Assembly: GCF_013359945.1 (NCBI RefSeq)
Contig: NZ_JABWCS010000214.1
Coordinates: 62,001 to 126,000, forward strand
From: Paenibacillus agri
Lineage (GTDB): Bacteria > Bacillota > Bacilli > Paenibacillales > Paenibacillaceae
Length of the DNA: 64,000 nucleotides
Reading direction: 5' to 3'
In this document: positions 26,454 through 35,149 of the stretch, in pieces
Numbering within the stretch: position 1 is the first letter of the stretch
Layout: every line of letters begins with the position of its first letter
Notes under the pieces: model-generated
What the model was told of the DNA's origin: nothing
Database searches by the model: none
The model's input: the letters and a program-made list of their open reading frames with translations, nothing else
Translations under genes and position numbers: made by a program

Positions 26454-27035
26454 ATGAGCTGGATCTATATCGTTGCTGTAATTATTTTTGCCATCGTCTC
26501 GAACGTGAACAAGGCGAATAAAACGAAGGGTAAGGGAGCGCCGCCGGGCGGTATGCCCACCTTCGGAGGCGGGGATGACAGCCCGCTTCGCCGGGTCAAA
26601 CGTGAGCTGGAGCAGCAGGGCAGGGCATTTCCGCCACCCGGTACTCCGGTTCCAAGGGAGACCCGGGAGCTTGCGCGGGAAGAGCAGGAGCTAGAAGAGA
26701 GTTTTCCGGTGGAACGGGAACAGCAATGGATTCCCGGTCCTGATGACGAAGTCAGAAATGGAACAACCCTGGAGCAGGGGGAAGAGCTGGATAGTGTAGA
26801 TATCCGTACCGAGAAAATGCGGCAGGAACTGGAGCGCATCCATGCTGTCTTTGACGATATGGCTGGTGAGTCCAGCCCAAGCGTGAAGCATTCTTCCGAG
26901 GGAGTAAGCTCCGGGAGGGCCTCAAGCCCGGTTCTAGCAACCAGCCGCGAGGATCTGCGCAAAGGCCTCATATGGGCTGAGATTCTCGGCCCTCCGCGTT
27001 CTAAGCGTCCGCATGCATATCGTAAAGAAAGCTGA
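26454..27035 (+). CDS. Small membrane-anchored protein of unknown function downstream of floA
   Basis: A 193-aa protein I do not recognise as a named family. One N-terminal membrane helix (SWIYIVAVIIFAIVSNV, 2-18) is followed by a Gly/Pro-rich linker and a low-complexity, highly charged region (Glu/Arg/Gln, about 45-130). A conserved-looking C-terminal motif, LRKGLIWAEILGPPRSKRPH (about 168-187), follows. Its upstream region AAGGGGATGTGATACCCC has the ribosome-binding site facing a short CCCC run, which might weakly mask it. Position directly after floA suggests a role at flotillin-containing membrane sites; this is only inference. Confidence 0.7.
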   Translation: MSWIYIVAVIIFAIVSNVNKANKTKGKGAPPGGMPTFGGGDDSPLRRVKRELEQQGRAFPPPGTPVPRETRELAREEQELEESFPVEREQQWIPGPDDEVRNGTTLEQGEELDSVDIRTEKMRQELERIHAVFDDMAGESSPSVKHSSEGVSSGRASSPVLATSREDLRKGLIWAEILGPPRSKRPHAYRKES

Positions 27036-27171
27036 AGGGCCGGTTATATTATTGTCTGACCCTTGGCAGAAGCCGTTTGGTTGATCTAAGCAAGAACATA
27101 GGTAAGCTGTTCCATAAGCGGATATTCTGCTGGCGGAGACAGCCCACAATGTTCTCATAAGCTTAACCGTC

Positions 27172-27218
27172 AAAAGAGCAGCGCTTCCCCCTGTTATGGG
27201 TGAAGCGCTGCTCTTAGT
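27172..27218 (+). terminator. Terminator of the nfeD-floA transcription unit
   Basis: AAGAGCAGCGCTTC pairs with GAAGCGCTGCTCTT (14 bp, perfect) across a 14-nt loop, then TAGTTTTG. The A-run on the left side could also let it stop transcription on the opposite strand. Confidence 0.8.
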
Positions 27219-27487
27219 TTTGACCAGGTGCTGCTTGTTTCAGGTAAATTATGAGCAGGTGAAAACCAACGGGCCTTGATCGCCACTTTTTCTAGGCATG
27301 AAGCAAAAAGCGCCGAAATTCCCCGTCCTTCTTCAGTTGTTTCTTGCGCACGGCTTCGGCGATTTTGCATCCGCAGTATGATCAATGCTGCCAAAAGATC
27401 CTGATGCTAAGACCCCGTCCGTAATTTGAAGCTCATTTTTAGGAGTTCGTTTGTTGAAGTTCATTTGTTTAAGCTCATTTTTAGGAG

Positions 27488-27720
27488 CTAACGGACCGTA
27501 TAGCCGTTATTTTCCACATGAAGTTGTTTCGGAACGTGTAGCGGACTCAGGGGCCGTTATTTCCTGCTTGATAGTGGAATCTGAACCGGATTTCTGCGCA
27601 TAGGGTCTCTGGAGTCCGTTAACTTCTTGAATGCACGATTCAATAGACAATAAGGTCACTGGAGTCCGTTAATTCCTGAATGCTCGAATTGTTGACAATT
27701 GGGCGTCTGGAGTCCGCTTC
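27488..27720 (+). repeat. Multi-unit AACGGAC element, copy B
   Basis: Five units: forward at 27488 and 27539, reverse at 27599, 27650 and 27700, with steps of 51, 60, 51 and 50 bp. The first four align with the reverse complement of copy A at 17399-17583, including flanking bases such as AACGTGTAGCGGACTC against AACATGTAGTGGACTC. The forward and reverse units are complementary, so the transcript could fold on itself. Confidence 0.75.
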
Positions 27721-27797
27721 TTTGACGTATCAGGCATTGACTTTGATATGTACTCTCTTTCCTTCAAAGATTCTCCCGCTTAGACCATGGAGTGGTT

Positions 27798-28022
27798 GTA
27801 CTGATAGTGGGGGAAGTGGTAGCGATGGTCGTATTGATAGTGGGGGAAGTGGTAACAATGGTCGTACTGATAGTGGGGGAAGTGGTAGCGATGGTCGTAT
27901 TGATAGTGGGATAGTGGTAACAATGGTCGTATTGATAGTGGGGAAGCGGTAGCCGTGGTCGTACTGACCGTAGGGAAGCTGTGGCAGTGGTCCTATTTAT
28001 TGCGAGAAAGCGATAGCAGTCC
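27798..28022 (+). repeat. 33-bp minisatellite
   Basis: Units lie at 27798-27830, 27831-27863, 27864-27896 (33 bp each), 27897-27928, 27929-27960 and 27961-27992 (32 bp each), plus a decayed unit to about 28022. The first and third are identical and the second differs in a few bases (AGCGATGG versus AACAATGG), giving a 66-bp higher-order pattern. The first three units read in frame as DSGGSG(S/N)(D/N)GR(I/T) 11-mers. Single-base losses then break that frame, so coding is doubtful. Confidence 0.9.
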
Positions 28023-28140
28023 CCTTTATTACTGAATTGTTACCGCTAAGAAGAATAAATACAATCCGGGGACCGTAGCGCCTGGAACAACCGGTCTTTT
28101 GCGGAGCGCCCTACCCAATAAAAATATCTCTTCACTGATT

Positions 28141-28176
28141 TGCCCGCCGGGTCGTCACACTATGCGGGCTTTTTTC
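28141..28176 (+). terminator. Terminator upstream of yqfC
   Basis: GCCCGC pairs with GCGGGC across a 16-nt loop, followed by TTTTTT. No gene lies immediately upstream, so it may end transcripts running through the repeat region. Confidence 0.7.
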
Positions 28177-28188
28177 CATGTCTTCTTC

Positions 28189-28217
28189 TCATAAAGTGAT
28201 GTGCTATCGCATATGGT
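28189..28217 (+). promoter_or_regulatory. Sigma-E-like promoter for yqfC-yqfD
   Basis: TCATAAA (28189-28195), 14 bp, then CATATGGT (28210-28217) resembles the mother-cell sigma-E pattern (ATA-rich -35, CATA..nT -10, 13-15 bp spacing). It would start transcription about 25 nt before the yqfC start. YqfC and YqfD are sigma-E-controlled in B. subtilis, which fits. Confidence 0.45.
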
Positions 28218-28249
28218 GTACAGAAGGCAGGAAGGGGGAACGTCTACTT

Positions 28250-28543
28250 ATGACCCGTATTGGCCGCAGGCTGCGGGGATGGACAAACGGGGTGCTGGAT
28301 CTGCCGCAGGATCTGCTGCAGGATATGCCCCGGATCACCCTGATCGGCAACAAGGAGCTGCATATTGAGAATCATCGCGGCGTGCTGCATTTTTCCTCTG
28401 AGCAGCTGAAGCTTGCGTTAGCCAAGGGCTCGCTGGAGATCACAGGCGAGGGGCTTATGATCCGGAATATTCTTGGCCAGGAGCTGGCTATAGAGGGGAT
28501 AATCGGGGAAATCAGGTACAAGGAAAGCGAGGAGAGATCATGA
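28250..28543 (+). CDS. yqfC: Sporulation protein YqfC
   Basis: A 97-aa member of the YqfC sporulation family, made in the mother cell under sigma-E in B. subtilis. It belongs to the YabP/YqfC fold: DLPQDLLQDMPRITLIGNKE, then HRGVLHFSSEQLKL, then LEITGEGLMIRNI. The biochemical role is not known. I start at ATG 28250, 9 nt after GGAAGGGGGAA; the frame extends 24 codons further upstream, over the sigma-E-like promoter, and is not used. The stop overlaps the yqfD start (ATGA), so the two are coupled. Confidence 0.9.
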   Translation: MTRIGRRLRGWTNGVLDLPQDLLQDMPRITLIGNKELHIENHRGVLHFSSEQLKLALAKGSLEITGEGLMIRNILGQELAIEGIIGEIRYKESEERS

Positions 28544-29730
28544 AGGAACCGCCTCTGTCATCACTGCGGGGGTTCGTTACTCTGCAAGTGACGGGACCGC
28601 AGGTGGAAGGATTCATTAACGCTGTTGCCGAGGCAGGCATTGTCATCTGGGACGTGAAGCCTGCCGGGAACGGCGCTTCCTTAAGGCTGCTGCTGGACGA
28701 TTTCTATAACCTCCGGCCGCTCCTGAAGCGGACAGGCTGCCGGATGCATGTCACCGGACGGCATGGGTTGCCTTTTAAGATGCTTCGTCTGTGGAAACGT
28801 AAATTTTTTGCCGCGGGTGTGGTACTGTTCGGTGTCTCTCTCCTGCTTCTATGTTCTATGGTCTGGAGTATCAAAGTGGAGGGGAATGACCGCATTGCCT
28901 CCGAGGATATTATAGCGGCTGCCCGCAAAGAGGGGCTCTATACTTATCAATGGATCTGGCGTCTGAAGGACCCGGACAAGCTGACTACAGAACTGACTAA
29001 TCATCTGCCGGGTGTCTCATGGGTAGGCATGGAGCGGACGGGGACTAGTGTAGTCATCCAGGTGGTAGAGGCTGCCCAGCCGGAGCAAAAGCCGCTGCTT
29101 AGCAATCGTCATCTGATTAGCCGCACCGATGCGGTGGTAACTAATATATACGCTGAACAGGGTAGACCGGTTGTCGCTCGTAATTCCCGCGTGAAGAAAG
29201 GGGACATCCTCATCTCCGGTATTCTCGGTGACGAGGAGTTCTCAAAGGCCGTGGTTGCCAAGGGGGAGGTCAAGGGGCTCGTCTGGCATGAATACAATAT
29301 CGCGGTTCCACTTGAAACAAAAGGCAGCTCCTACACAGGAGAACGGAAAGATCGCAGCTATCTTGTACTTGGCAAGTGGGCGATCCAACTGTGGGGCTAT
29401 GGAAAATCGACTTTTGAGGCGTCCAGAACGCTGACAGAAATGGATCCGTTGACCTGGCGGTCTATCGAGCTTCCAGTGGGCTGGATGACAGAGAAGGAGA
29501 TGGAGGTCCGAGAGACATCCGCCACACGTACGGCAGAGGAGGCCAAGGCGGAGGGGCTGGAGCGGGCTAAAGCTGATATTTTCGCGCGTTATGGCTCCGA
29601 AAGCGCCATCAAAAGTCAAAAAATTTTGCATGAGAAGAAAGAGAATGGTAAAGTTTATATGAAAGTGCTTTTTGAAGTAGAAGAGAGTATCGCGGAAGAA
29701 CTTCCGATAGTAAACAACCAAGGAGAATGA
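28540..29730 (+). CDS. yqfD: Sporulation protein YqfD
   Basis: A 396-aa protein of the YqfD family, a sporulation protein acting in the mother cell. An N-terminal cytoplasmic domain (1-85) is followed by a single membrane helix (about 88-110, FFAAGVVLFGVSLLLLCSM) and a large external domain. The segment after it (VEGNDRIASEDIIAAARKEGLYTYQW) resembles a POTRA-like fold as in FtsQ-type proteins. Overlaps yqfC by four bases. phoH follows after six bases, so read-through from the sporulation promoter may reach it. Confidence 0.9.
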   Translation: MKEPPLSSLRGFVTLQVTGPQVEGFINAVAEAGIVIWDVKPAGNGASLRLLLDDFYNLRPLLKRTGCRMHVTGRHGLPFKMLRLWKRKFFAAGVVLFGVSLLLLCSMVWSIKVEGNDRIASEDIIAAARKEGLYTYQWIWRLKDPDKLTTELTNHLPGVSWVGMERTGTSVVIQVVEAAQPEQKPLLSNRHLISRTDAVVTNIYAEQGRPVVARNSRVKKGDILISGILGDEEFSKAVVAKGEVKGLVWHEYNIAVPLETKGSSYTGERKDRSYLVLGKWAIQLWGYGKSTFEASRTLTEMDPLTWRSIELPVGWMTEKEMEVRETSATRTAEEAKAEGLERAKADIFARYGSESAIKSQKILHEKKENGKVYMKVLFEVEESIAEELPIVNNQGE

Positions 29731-29736
29731 GGCTAC

Positions 29737-30708
29737 TTGTCAGAACAGACTGCAAGCATTCGTATATCTTTGCAAAATGCGGGAGAAGCGCAATCCCTCT
29801 TCGGCCCGCAGGATGGATTTCTGAAAATCATCGAGAGTGAAATTCCGGCAACCATTGATTCCCGCGAAGCGGAACTGACGGTACGCGGTGCAGAACAGGA
29901 AGTAGACAAGCTGGGTCAACTGTTCAATGTGCTGTTGTCCCTGATCCGCAGCGGATACATACTCAGTGAGCGGGATGTGCAGTACGCTGTGGAGCTTGCG
30001 AAAGATTATCGCGCCGACCAGCTGCTCGATTTGTTCAAAGGCGAAATTACAACAACCTTCCGCGGCAAGCCGATCCGCGTGAAGACGGTTGGACAGAAGC
30101 ATTATGTGACTACGATCAAGAAACGCGATATTGTTTTTGGTATTGGACCGGCGGGTACGGGTAAAACCTATCTGGCCGTAGTACTGGCCGTTGCCGCTCT
30201 GAAGGAAGGCTCGGTTAAGCGGATTGTGCTAACCCGTCCGGCTGTGGAAGCAGGAGAGAGCCTGGGCTTCCTCCCGGGAGACCTGCAAGAGAAGGTGGAT
30301 CCGTATCTCAGACCGCTCTACGACGCCCTGTACGACGTTATGGGGCCCGATCAGGTGGCGAAGGCACTAGAACGGGGATTGATCGAAATCGCCCCTCTGG
30401 CCTATATGCGGGGGCGTACGCTGGATGATTCGTTTATCATCCTTGATGAAGCACAGAACACGACACCCGAGCAAATGAAAATGTTCCTGACCCGGCTCGG
30501 CTTCGGTTCCAAAATGGTCATCACCGGGGACGTGACCCAGATTGACCTGCCTCGCGGCAAGAAATCCGGCCTGATTGAAGCAAAAGCGATTTTATCCGGT
30601 ATAGAAGAGCTGGGCTTTGTCTATTTTGCGGAACAGGATGTAGTACGGCATTCATTGGTGCAGAAGATCATTGTCGCCTATGACCGGGCTGCCGAAAACC
30701 TTGAATAA
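29737..30708 (+). CDS. phoH: PhoH family ATPase
   Basis: A 323-aa PhoH-like P-loop ATPase, a predicted RNA-linked ATPase in a conserved cluster with pgpH, ybeY and era. An N-terminal RNA-binding-like (R3H/KH-like) part covers 1-110. Walker A GPAGTGKT is at 137-144 and Walker [16 protein letters not shown] near 232-246, followed by [12 protein letters not shown]. The start is TTG 29737, 11 nt after AAGGAG. A second, PIN-containing PhoH family member is at the right end of the window. Confidence 0.92.
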   Translation: MSEQTASIRISLQNAGEAQSLFGPQDGFLKIIESEIPATIDSREAELTVRGAEQEVDKLGQLFNVLLSLIRSGYILSERDVQYAVELAKDYRADQLLDLFKGEITTTFRGKPIRVKTVGQKHYVTTIKKRDIVFGIGPAGTGKTYLAVVLAVAALKEGSVKRIVLTRPAVEAGESLGFLPGDLQEKVDPYLRPLYDALYDVMGPDQVAKALERGLIEIAPLAYMRGRTLDDSFIILDEAQNTTPEQMKMFLTRLGFGSKMVITGDVTQIDLPRGKKSGLIEAKAILSGIEELGFVYFAEQDVVRHSLVQKIIVAYDRAAENLE

Positions 30709-30722
30709 AGGGGACTGTCTCC

Positions 30723-32978
30723 ATGGATTCAAAGCAACCTACGAAATTAAGCGGATTTGTATACAGCAATAATGGATGGAAGTATAGCGCGGCGACGCGC
30801 TATGCTCTTTTCCTGTTGCTCGGAATTGTGTTCTACTTCACTCTGGCACCTGATCTGCTGCCCAAGCGGTACGATATCAAGGAAGGGACCCAGAGTGCGA
30901 AGGAGATTACAGCACCCAAGCGAATTCAGGACAACAAAGCTACACTTAAGGCACAGGAGCAGGCTGCTGAGAATGTGGAGCCACGCTATAAGATCATCCC
31001 TATGCGTGCGGACAATTCGGTTACGTCATTGCTGGACCGGATTGACCGGCTTAACCAGGACGACCTGATCTCCCAAAGTGACAAGACGGGCATTTACCGT
31101 GAGGAGATTCCGAAGCGGGCCAGCGATTTCATTCTGAACTTTGTAAGCACAAGTCGAAATAACGGTACATACTCAGATCATCTACTGGATGAAATGCAGT
31201 CGGTGATCAAGGATCAGACCTATGTCATTCCCGAAGAGACTTTTATCAAAATCCCGCGGCTGACTTCCCAGGATATCATTGAGATGAAGCCTGTGGCTCG
31301 TGATATTGTCAACCGGTTGATGAACGACCAGATTACGGACGCTCAGACGGCAAGGGCCAAGGTGGCGGAACAGGTAAGTATCAGTGCGCTCAGCCAGCGT
31401 ACCGCCCGTGAAGTTGTGCAGGAACTGGTACGTCTCGTTATCACCAGCAACAAATTCTATGATGAGGATGCCACCAAGGATGCTGAGGTTCAGGCCCGTG
31501 AAAATGCACCGAAGGTGTTCATTGAGCAGGGGGATGTACTGGTTGCCAAAGGCCAAATGATCACGCCTGAGCTGTACAAGCTTCTGGACGAGAGCGGCCT
31601 TCTGAACAACAAAGTCAACTATTGGCCGCAGCTTGGCCTGTTGATGCTCGCTGCGATGTTGTCTGCAGGTCTGCTGATGTTTATTCGCTATTCCGGCGGC
31701 CCATCCAAATTCAAGTACAATAATTCCCAGTTGTTGATGCTGGTTCTGGTCTTTGCAATTACGATCGTATTGATGCGTCTCGCTGCGTTTCTCCAGACGG
31801 ATATGCGTCCTTATATTGGTTTTCTGGCCCCGGTGGCCATTGGGGCTATGCTGGTAGCGATGCTGCTGGATATGACGCTGGCGTACTTCTGCTCGATCCT
31901 GTTCGCCATTCTGGCCAGCATTATCCTGAATGTGCAGCAGGATACCATATTTGACTTTACGTTTGGGTTCTTTGCTCTAATCGTGTCTTATGTGGCAATC
32001 TTTGCGACTCACCGGGCAGGACAACGCTCCGCCTTGCTTAAAGGCGGAATTATGGTATCATTGTTCGGCAGTGTGACGGTCTTTATGCTTACGCTGTTAA
32101 GCGGTGGGGTCTTGAAAGAAATGGATACGCTGTATGCGCTCGGGTTTGCTTTTACCGGGGGGCTTCTGACGGCTGTACTGGTCATTGGTTTGATGCCGTT
32201 CTTCGAAGCTACCTTTGGTATTCTATCGGCACTTAAGCTGGTAGAGTTGTCGAATCCTAACCATCCGCTGCTGCGCAAGCTGCTTACAGAAACGCCAGGC
32301 ACCTATCATCACAGTGTGATGGTCGGCAATCTGTCGGAAGCGGCGGCGGAAGCGATTGGTGCGGATGGACTGCTCTGCCGGGTAGGCTCTTATTACCATG
32401 ATATCGGTAAGACTAAACGGCCGTTTTATTTCATCGAGAATCAGAACAATATGGAGAATCCACATGACTCTATTGAGCCAATGCTGAGTAAATCCATTAT
32501 TGTGGCTCATGCCCGGGACGGGGTAGAGATGCTTAAGGAGTACAAGCTCCCGAAACCGATCCGAGATATTGCCGAGCAGCATCATGGAACAACATTTTTG
32601 CATTATTTTTATCATAAGGCGCTGCGTCTTGCCGAAGAGAAGGGGACTGCTCCTGATTTCGAAGAAGAGGATTTCCGTTATCCGGGACCCAAAGCCCAGT
32701 CGAAGGAATCGGCGGTGGTTGGCATAGCAGACAGTGTGGAAGCTGCTGTTCGTTCCTTGCGCAAACCAACCGTTGAGCAGGTGGAGACGATGATCGAGAA
32801 GATCATCAAGAGCCGTCTTGATGACCATCAGTTTGACGAGTGTGATCTCACCATCAAGGAACTGGACATCATTGCACGCACGTTAAAAGAAACGGTGATG
32901 GGCATATTCCACTCCCGGATCGAGTATCCGGAGGAAGCGCGGAAGCCGAAAAAAGAGGAAGGGGCTGTTGGTACATGA
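30723..32978 (+). CDS. pgpH: Cyclic-di-AMP phosphodiesterase PgpH (7TM-HD)
   Basis: A 751-aa membrane HD-domain protein that hydrolyses the second messenger c-di-AMP to pApA. An N-terminal helix (about 18-40) is followed by a long extracellular 7TMR-HDED domain (about 45-285), seven membrane helices (about 295-495) and a cytoplasmic HD domain. The HD metal ligands are visible: H near 528 (GTYHHSVMVGNL), HD near 559-560 (GSYYHDIGK), then later histidines (AHARDGVEML, AEQHHGTT). Start ATG after AAAGGGGA. The stop overlaps ybeY by four bases. Confidence 0.95.
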   Translation: MDSKQPTKLSGFVYSNNGWKYSAATRYALFLLLGIVFYFTLAPDLLPKRYDIKEGTQSAKEITAPKRIQDNKATLKAQEQAAENVEPRYKIIPMRADNSVTSLLDRIDRLNQDDLISQSDKTGIYREEIPKRASDFILNFVSTSRNNGTYSDHLLDEMQSVIKDQTYVIPEETFIKIPRLTSQDIIEMKPVARDIVNRLMNDQITDAQTARAKVAEQVSISALSQRTAREVVQELVRLVITSNKFYDEDATKDAEVQARENAPKVFIEQGDVLVAKGQMITPELYKLLDESGLLNNKVNYWPQLGLLMLAAMLSAGLLMFIRYSGGPSKFKYNNSQLLMLVLVFAITIVLMRLAAFLQTDMRPYIGFLAPVAIGAMLVAMLLDMTLAYFCSILFAILASIILNVQQDTIFDFTFGFFALIVSYVAIFATHRAGQRSALLKGGIMVSLFGSVTVFMLTLLSGGVLKEMDTLYALGFAFTGGLLTAVLVIGLMPFFEATFGILSALKLVELSNPNHPLLRKLLTETPGTYHHSVMVGNLSEAAAEAIGADGLLCRVGSYYHDIGKTKRPFYFIENQNNMENPHDSIEPMLSKSIIVAHARDGVEMLKEYKLPKPIRDIAEQHHGTTFLHYFYHKALRLAEEKGTAPDFEEEDFRYPGPKAQSKESAVVGIADSVEAAVRSLRKPTVEQVETMIEKIIKSRLDDHQFDECDLTIKELDIIARTLKETVMGIFHSRIEYPEEARKPKKEEGAVGT

Positions 32979-33472
32979 GCCTGAGTGTGGTATGGAATAA
33001 TGAACAAGAGCAATTTGAAATCAGTGACAGTCTCATTGCATTGCTGGAAAGCATCCTGCAAAAAGCAGGGGAGGCTGAAGGCATTAATAGTGGCGAGGTC
33101 GATTTGACCTTCGTAGACAATGAGCGGATCCATGAATTGAACCGGGAATACCGTGGCATCGATCGCCCGACGGATGTTCTGTCGTTTGCGATGAATGAAT
33201 CTGCGGAAGACGAACCGGAAATTATATATGAACTGGAAGAAGGCGAGACGCTGGAGGATGTTCCAGAGGTGCTGGGGGATATAATCATTTCTGTCCCGCG
33301 GGCTCAGGAGCAGGCACTGGAGTACGGCCATTCTCTTGAACGTGAGCTGGGCTTTCTGTTCGTGCACGGCTTTCTGCACCTGCTAGGTTACGATCATCAG
33401 GATGAAGCTTCTGAAGCTGAAATGATGTCCAAGCAGGAACATGTTCTGGCCCAGGTCGGACTGACACGCTAA
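32975..33472 (+). CDS. ybeY: Endoribonuclease YbeY (16S rRNA maturation)
   Basis: A single-strand-specific, zinc-dependent RNase of 165 aa, needed for 16S rRNA 3'-end processing and late 70S quality control. The signature HGFLHLLGYDH carries the three zinc-binding histidines H131, H135 and H141. The upstream conserved motif REYRGIDRPTDVLSFAM (57-73) is also intact. Starts within the end of pgpH (ATGA) and its stop overlaps dgkA by one base (TAATG), so translation through pgpH-ybeY-dgkA is coupled. Confidence 0.95.
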   Translation: MSLSVVWNNEQEQFEISDSLIALLESILQKAGEAEGINSGEVDLTFVDNERIHELNREYRGIDRPTDVLSFAMNESAEDEPEIIYELEEGETLEDVPEVLGDIIISVPRAQEQALEYGHSLERELGFLFVHGFLHLLGYDHQDEASEAEMMSKQEHVLAQVGLTR

Positions 33473-33867
33473 TGGTCAAGAACACGGCAGTAGGGCGCAA
33501 AAAGTTCTGGCATTCCTTTCGCTTCGCCGCACAGGGCATCGCTGCGGCATTCAAATCGGAATTGAACATGAAAGTGCACTGCGGTCTGGCTGTGATCGTT
33601 ATCATCGCTGCAGCGGTATTCCGATTGCCCCCGGGCAGCTGGATGCTGCTGCTGCTGGCGATTACGCTGGTGCTAGCCGCTGAGCTGCTGAATACGGCTA
33701 TAGAAGCGACGATTGATCTGGTCTCGCCGGAGATTCATCCGCTGGCCAAGAAAGCCAAAGATACCGCCGCAGGAGCCGTGCTTCTATCGGCGGTGTTTGC
33801 TGTAATCACGGGGATTTATGTGTTTTATCACCCTGTGATAGACTGGATTGCTGTACTTATGTCATAA
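33472..33867 (+). CDS. dgkA: DgkA family kinase (undecaprenol / diacylglycerol kinase)
   Basis: A 131-aa integral membrane kinase. In Gram-positives this family mainly phosphorylates undecaprenol, recycling the cell-wall lipid carrier. Three membrane helices fall at roughly 38-55, 58-78 and 100-125. The catalytic motif AAELLNTAIEATIDL (about 68-82), with the conserved Glu and Asn, is intact. Start ATG overlaps the ybeY stop. In B. subtilis, cdd lies between dgkA and era; here it is missing and a terminator-bearing gap follows. Confidence 0.92.
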   Translation: MVKNTAVGRKKFWHSFRFAAQGIAAAFKSELNMKVHCGLAVIVIIAAAVFRLPPGSWMLLLLAITLVLAAELLNTAIEATIDLVSPEIHPLAKKAKDTAAGAVLLSAVFAVITGIYVFYHPVIDWIAVLMS

Positions 33868-33924
33868 TCAGTGTACCTCAGAACGTCACGATGGTTTCAT
33901 AGCATATAGAGATTGCAGGCGTAC

Positions 33925-33968
33925 CCAGGGGCGGATTTCGCGGTTTGCGATTCCGCCCTCTTTGAGTG
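33925..33968 (+). terminator. Probable terminator after dgkA
   Basis: GGGCGGA pairs with TCCGCCC, and CGC..GCG inside extends the stem (about 33929-33958); a short CTCTTTG tail follows. The T-run is weak. The rest of the gap to era (to 34151) is AT-rich and contains a repeated ATGTATAGC/TTGTATAGCC phrase near 34068-34088, but no clean promoter. Confidence 0.5.
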
Positions 33969-34151
33969 GGTAAGGATTCTTATGTTTCGTTGTCGGGAAT
34001 ACTAGGGTAGTAAACTTAACTGTAAATATTCCTGTTAATTTAATTTCAGAGTGAATGCTTTTGGCTTTGTATAGCCATGTATAGCAAAGAACTGGCCAAC
34101 CGTAAGAATAAAGTAAAAGTTAAGATTTTTCATTCAAGGAAGGAAGATTAG

Positions 34152-35048
34152 ATGAAGAAGTTCAAATCAGGTTTTGTTGCCATTATCGGGAGACCTAATG
34201 TAGGTAAATCGACGCTTATGAATCAGGTGATTGGACAGAAGATCGCCATCATGTCGGACAAGCCACAAACCACTAGAAATAAAATCCATGGGGTATATAC
34301 CACAAATGAATCCCAGGTCGTGTTCCTGGACACGCCGGGAATTCACAAGAGACAGTCCAAACTGGGCGATTACATGAATCAGACGGCTATGAGCACACTC
34401 GGCGAAGTAGAAGCTGTATTGTTCCTGGTCGATGCTGCGGATGGACTGGGCGGAGGCGACCGTTTTATTGCTGAGCAATTAGGGGGACTGAAGACGCCGG
34501 TTATTCTTGTGATGAACAAGATTGACAAGATTGAGCCAGAAGCGCTGCTGCCATTGATCACACAATATCAGAAGCTGCATGACTTTGCCGAGATCGTGCC
34601 GATCTCCGCTAAGCTGGGTAACAATGTAAACACGCTGTTAGAGCAGGTGCAAAAGTATCTGCCGGACGGGCCACAGTACTATCCAGAGGATCAGGTTACG
34701 GATCACCCTGAGCAGTTTGTCGTTGCTGAACTCGTACGGGAGAAGATTCTGCACTTGACCCGTGAAGAGGTACCGCATTCCATCGCGGTGGCTATTGAGG
34801 ATATGCGTGTGGAATCCAACGGTGTGGTACACATCTCAGCTGTTATTTTTGTTGAGCGTGATTCGCAGAAGGGAATCATTATCGGTAAGCAAGGGGCCTT
34901 GCTGAAGGAAGTCGGCAAGCGGGCTCGTATGGATATTGAGAACCTGCTGGGTTCGAAGATTTTTCTGGAGCTTTGGGTAAAAGTGAAAAAAGACTGGCGC
35001 AATCAGGACCGTGTCCTGCGTGACTTAGGTTTTCATAAAGATCAATAA
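34152..35048 (+). CDS. era: GTPase Era
   Basis: A 298-aa essential GTPase that chaperones 16S rRNA 3'-end maturation and 30S assembly. The G1 motif GRPNVGKST is at 13-21, G3 DTPGIH near 61-66 and G4 NKIDK near 122-126. The C-terminal type-2 KH domain contains [19 protein letters not shown] (about 240-258), which binds the 3' end of 16S rRNA. Start ATG after AAGGAAGGAAG. Begins a new transcription unit after a terminator and is followed by yqzL and recO. Confidence 0.96.
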   Translation: MKKFKSGFVAIIGRPNVGKSTLMNQVIGQKIAIMSDKPQTTRNKIHGVYTTNESQVVFLDTPGIHKRQSKLGDYMNQTAMSTLGEVEAVLFLVDAADGLGGGDRFIAEQLGGLKTPVILVMNKIDKIEPEALLPLITQYQKLHDFAEIVPISAKLGNNVNTLLEQVQKYLPDGPQYYPEDQVTDHPEQFVVAELVREKILHLTREEVPHSIAVAIEDMRVESNGVVHISAVIFVERDSQKGIIIGKQGALLKEVGKRARMDIENLLGSKIFLELWVKVKKDWRNQDRVLRDLGFHKDQ

Positions 35049-35149
35049 TGACTTCGCCACCTTGGCAGGAATTGCAAGGATAGAACCCGGTACATCGCAC
35101 ATCCTAATTTCGAAGAGACATCGTGTTTCCGAAGAAAGGATGAATACGA

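Larger units (their letters stand above)
27036..28249. other. Long gene-poor region between the floA block and yqfC
   Basis: About 1.2 kb without a supported protein gene. In order it holds: a strong terminator (27172-27218); about 260 bp with nothing recognised except a 66-codon reverse frame (27194-27394) that lacks a ribosome-binding site; the multi-unit AACGGAC element copy B (27488-27720); a 33-bp minisatellite (27798-28022); a second terminator (28141-28176); and a sigma-E-like promoter for yqfC (28189-28217). B. subtilis has only a short gap here, so this is an expansion. Confidence 0.7.

Noticed and set aside
27194-27394. 66-codon reverse-strand gene
   Set aside because: No ribosome-binding site or domain, and it overlaps the terminator of the floA unit; it may be part of another repeat, but I cannot show it.
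27680-27952. 90-codon gene across the minisatellite
   Set aside because: No ribosome-binding site, its 5' part lies in the AACGGAC element, and later repeat units break the frame.
27798-28022. Possible CRISPR array
   Set aside because: The 33-bp units are directly adjacent with no spacers, and no cas genes are present, so it is a minisatellite.
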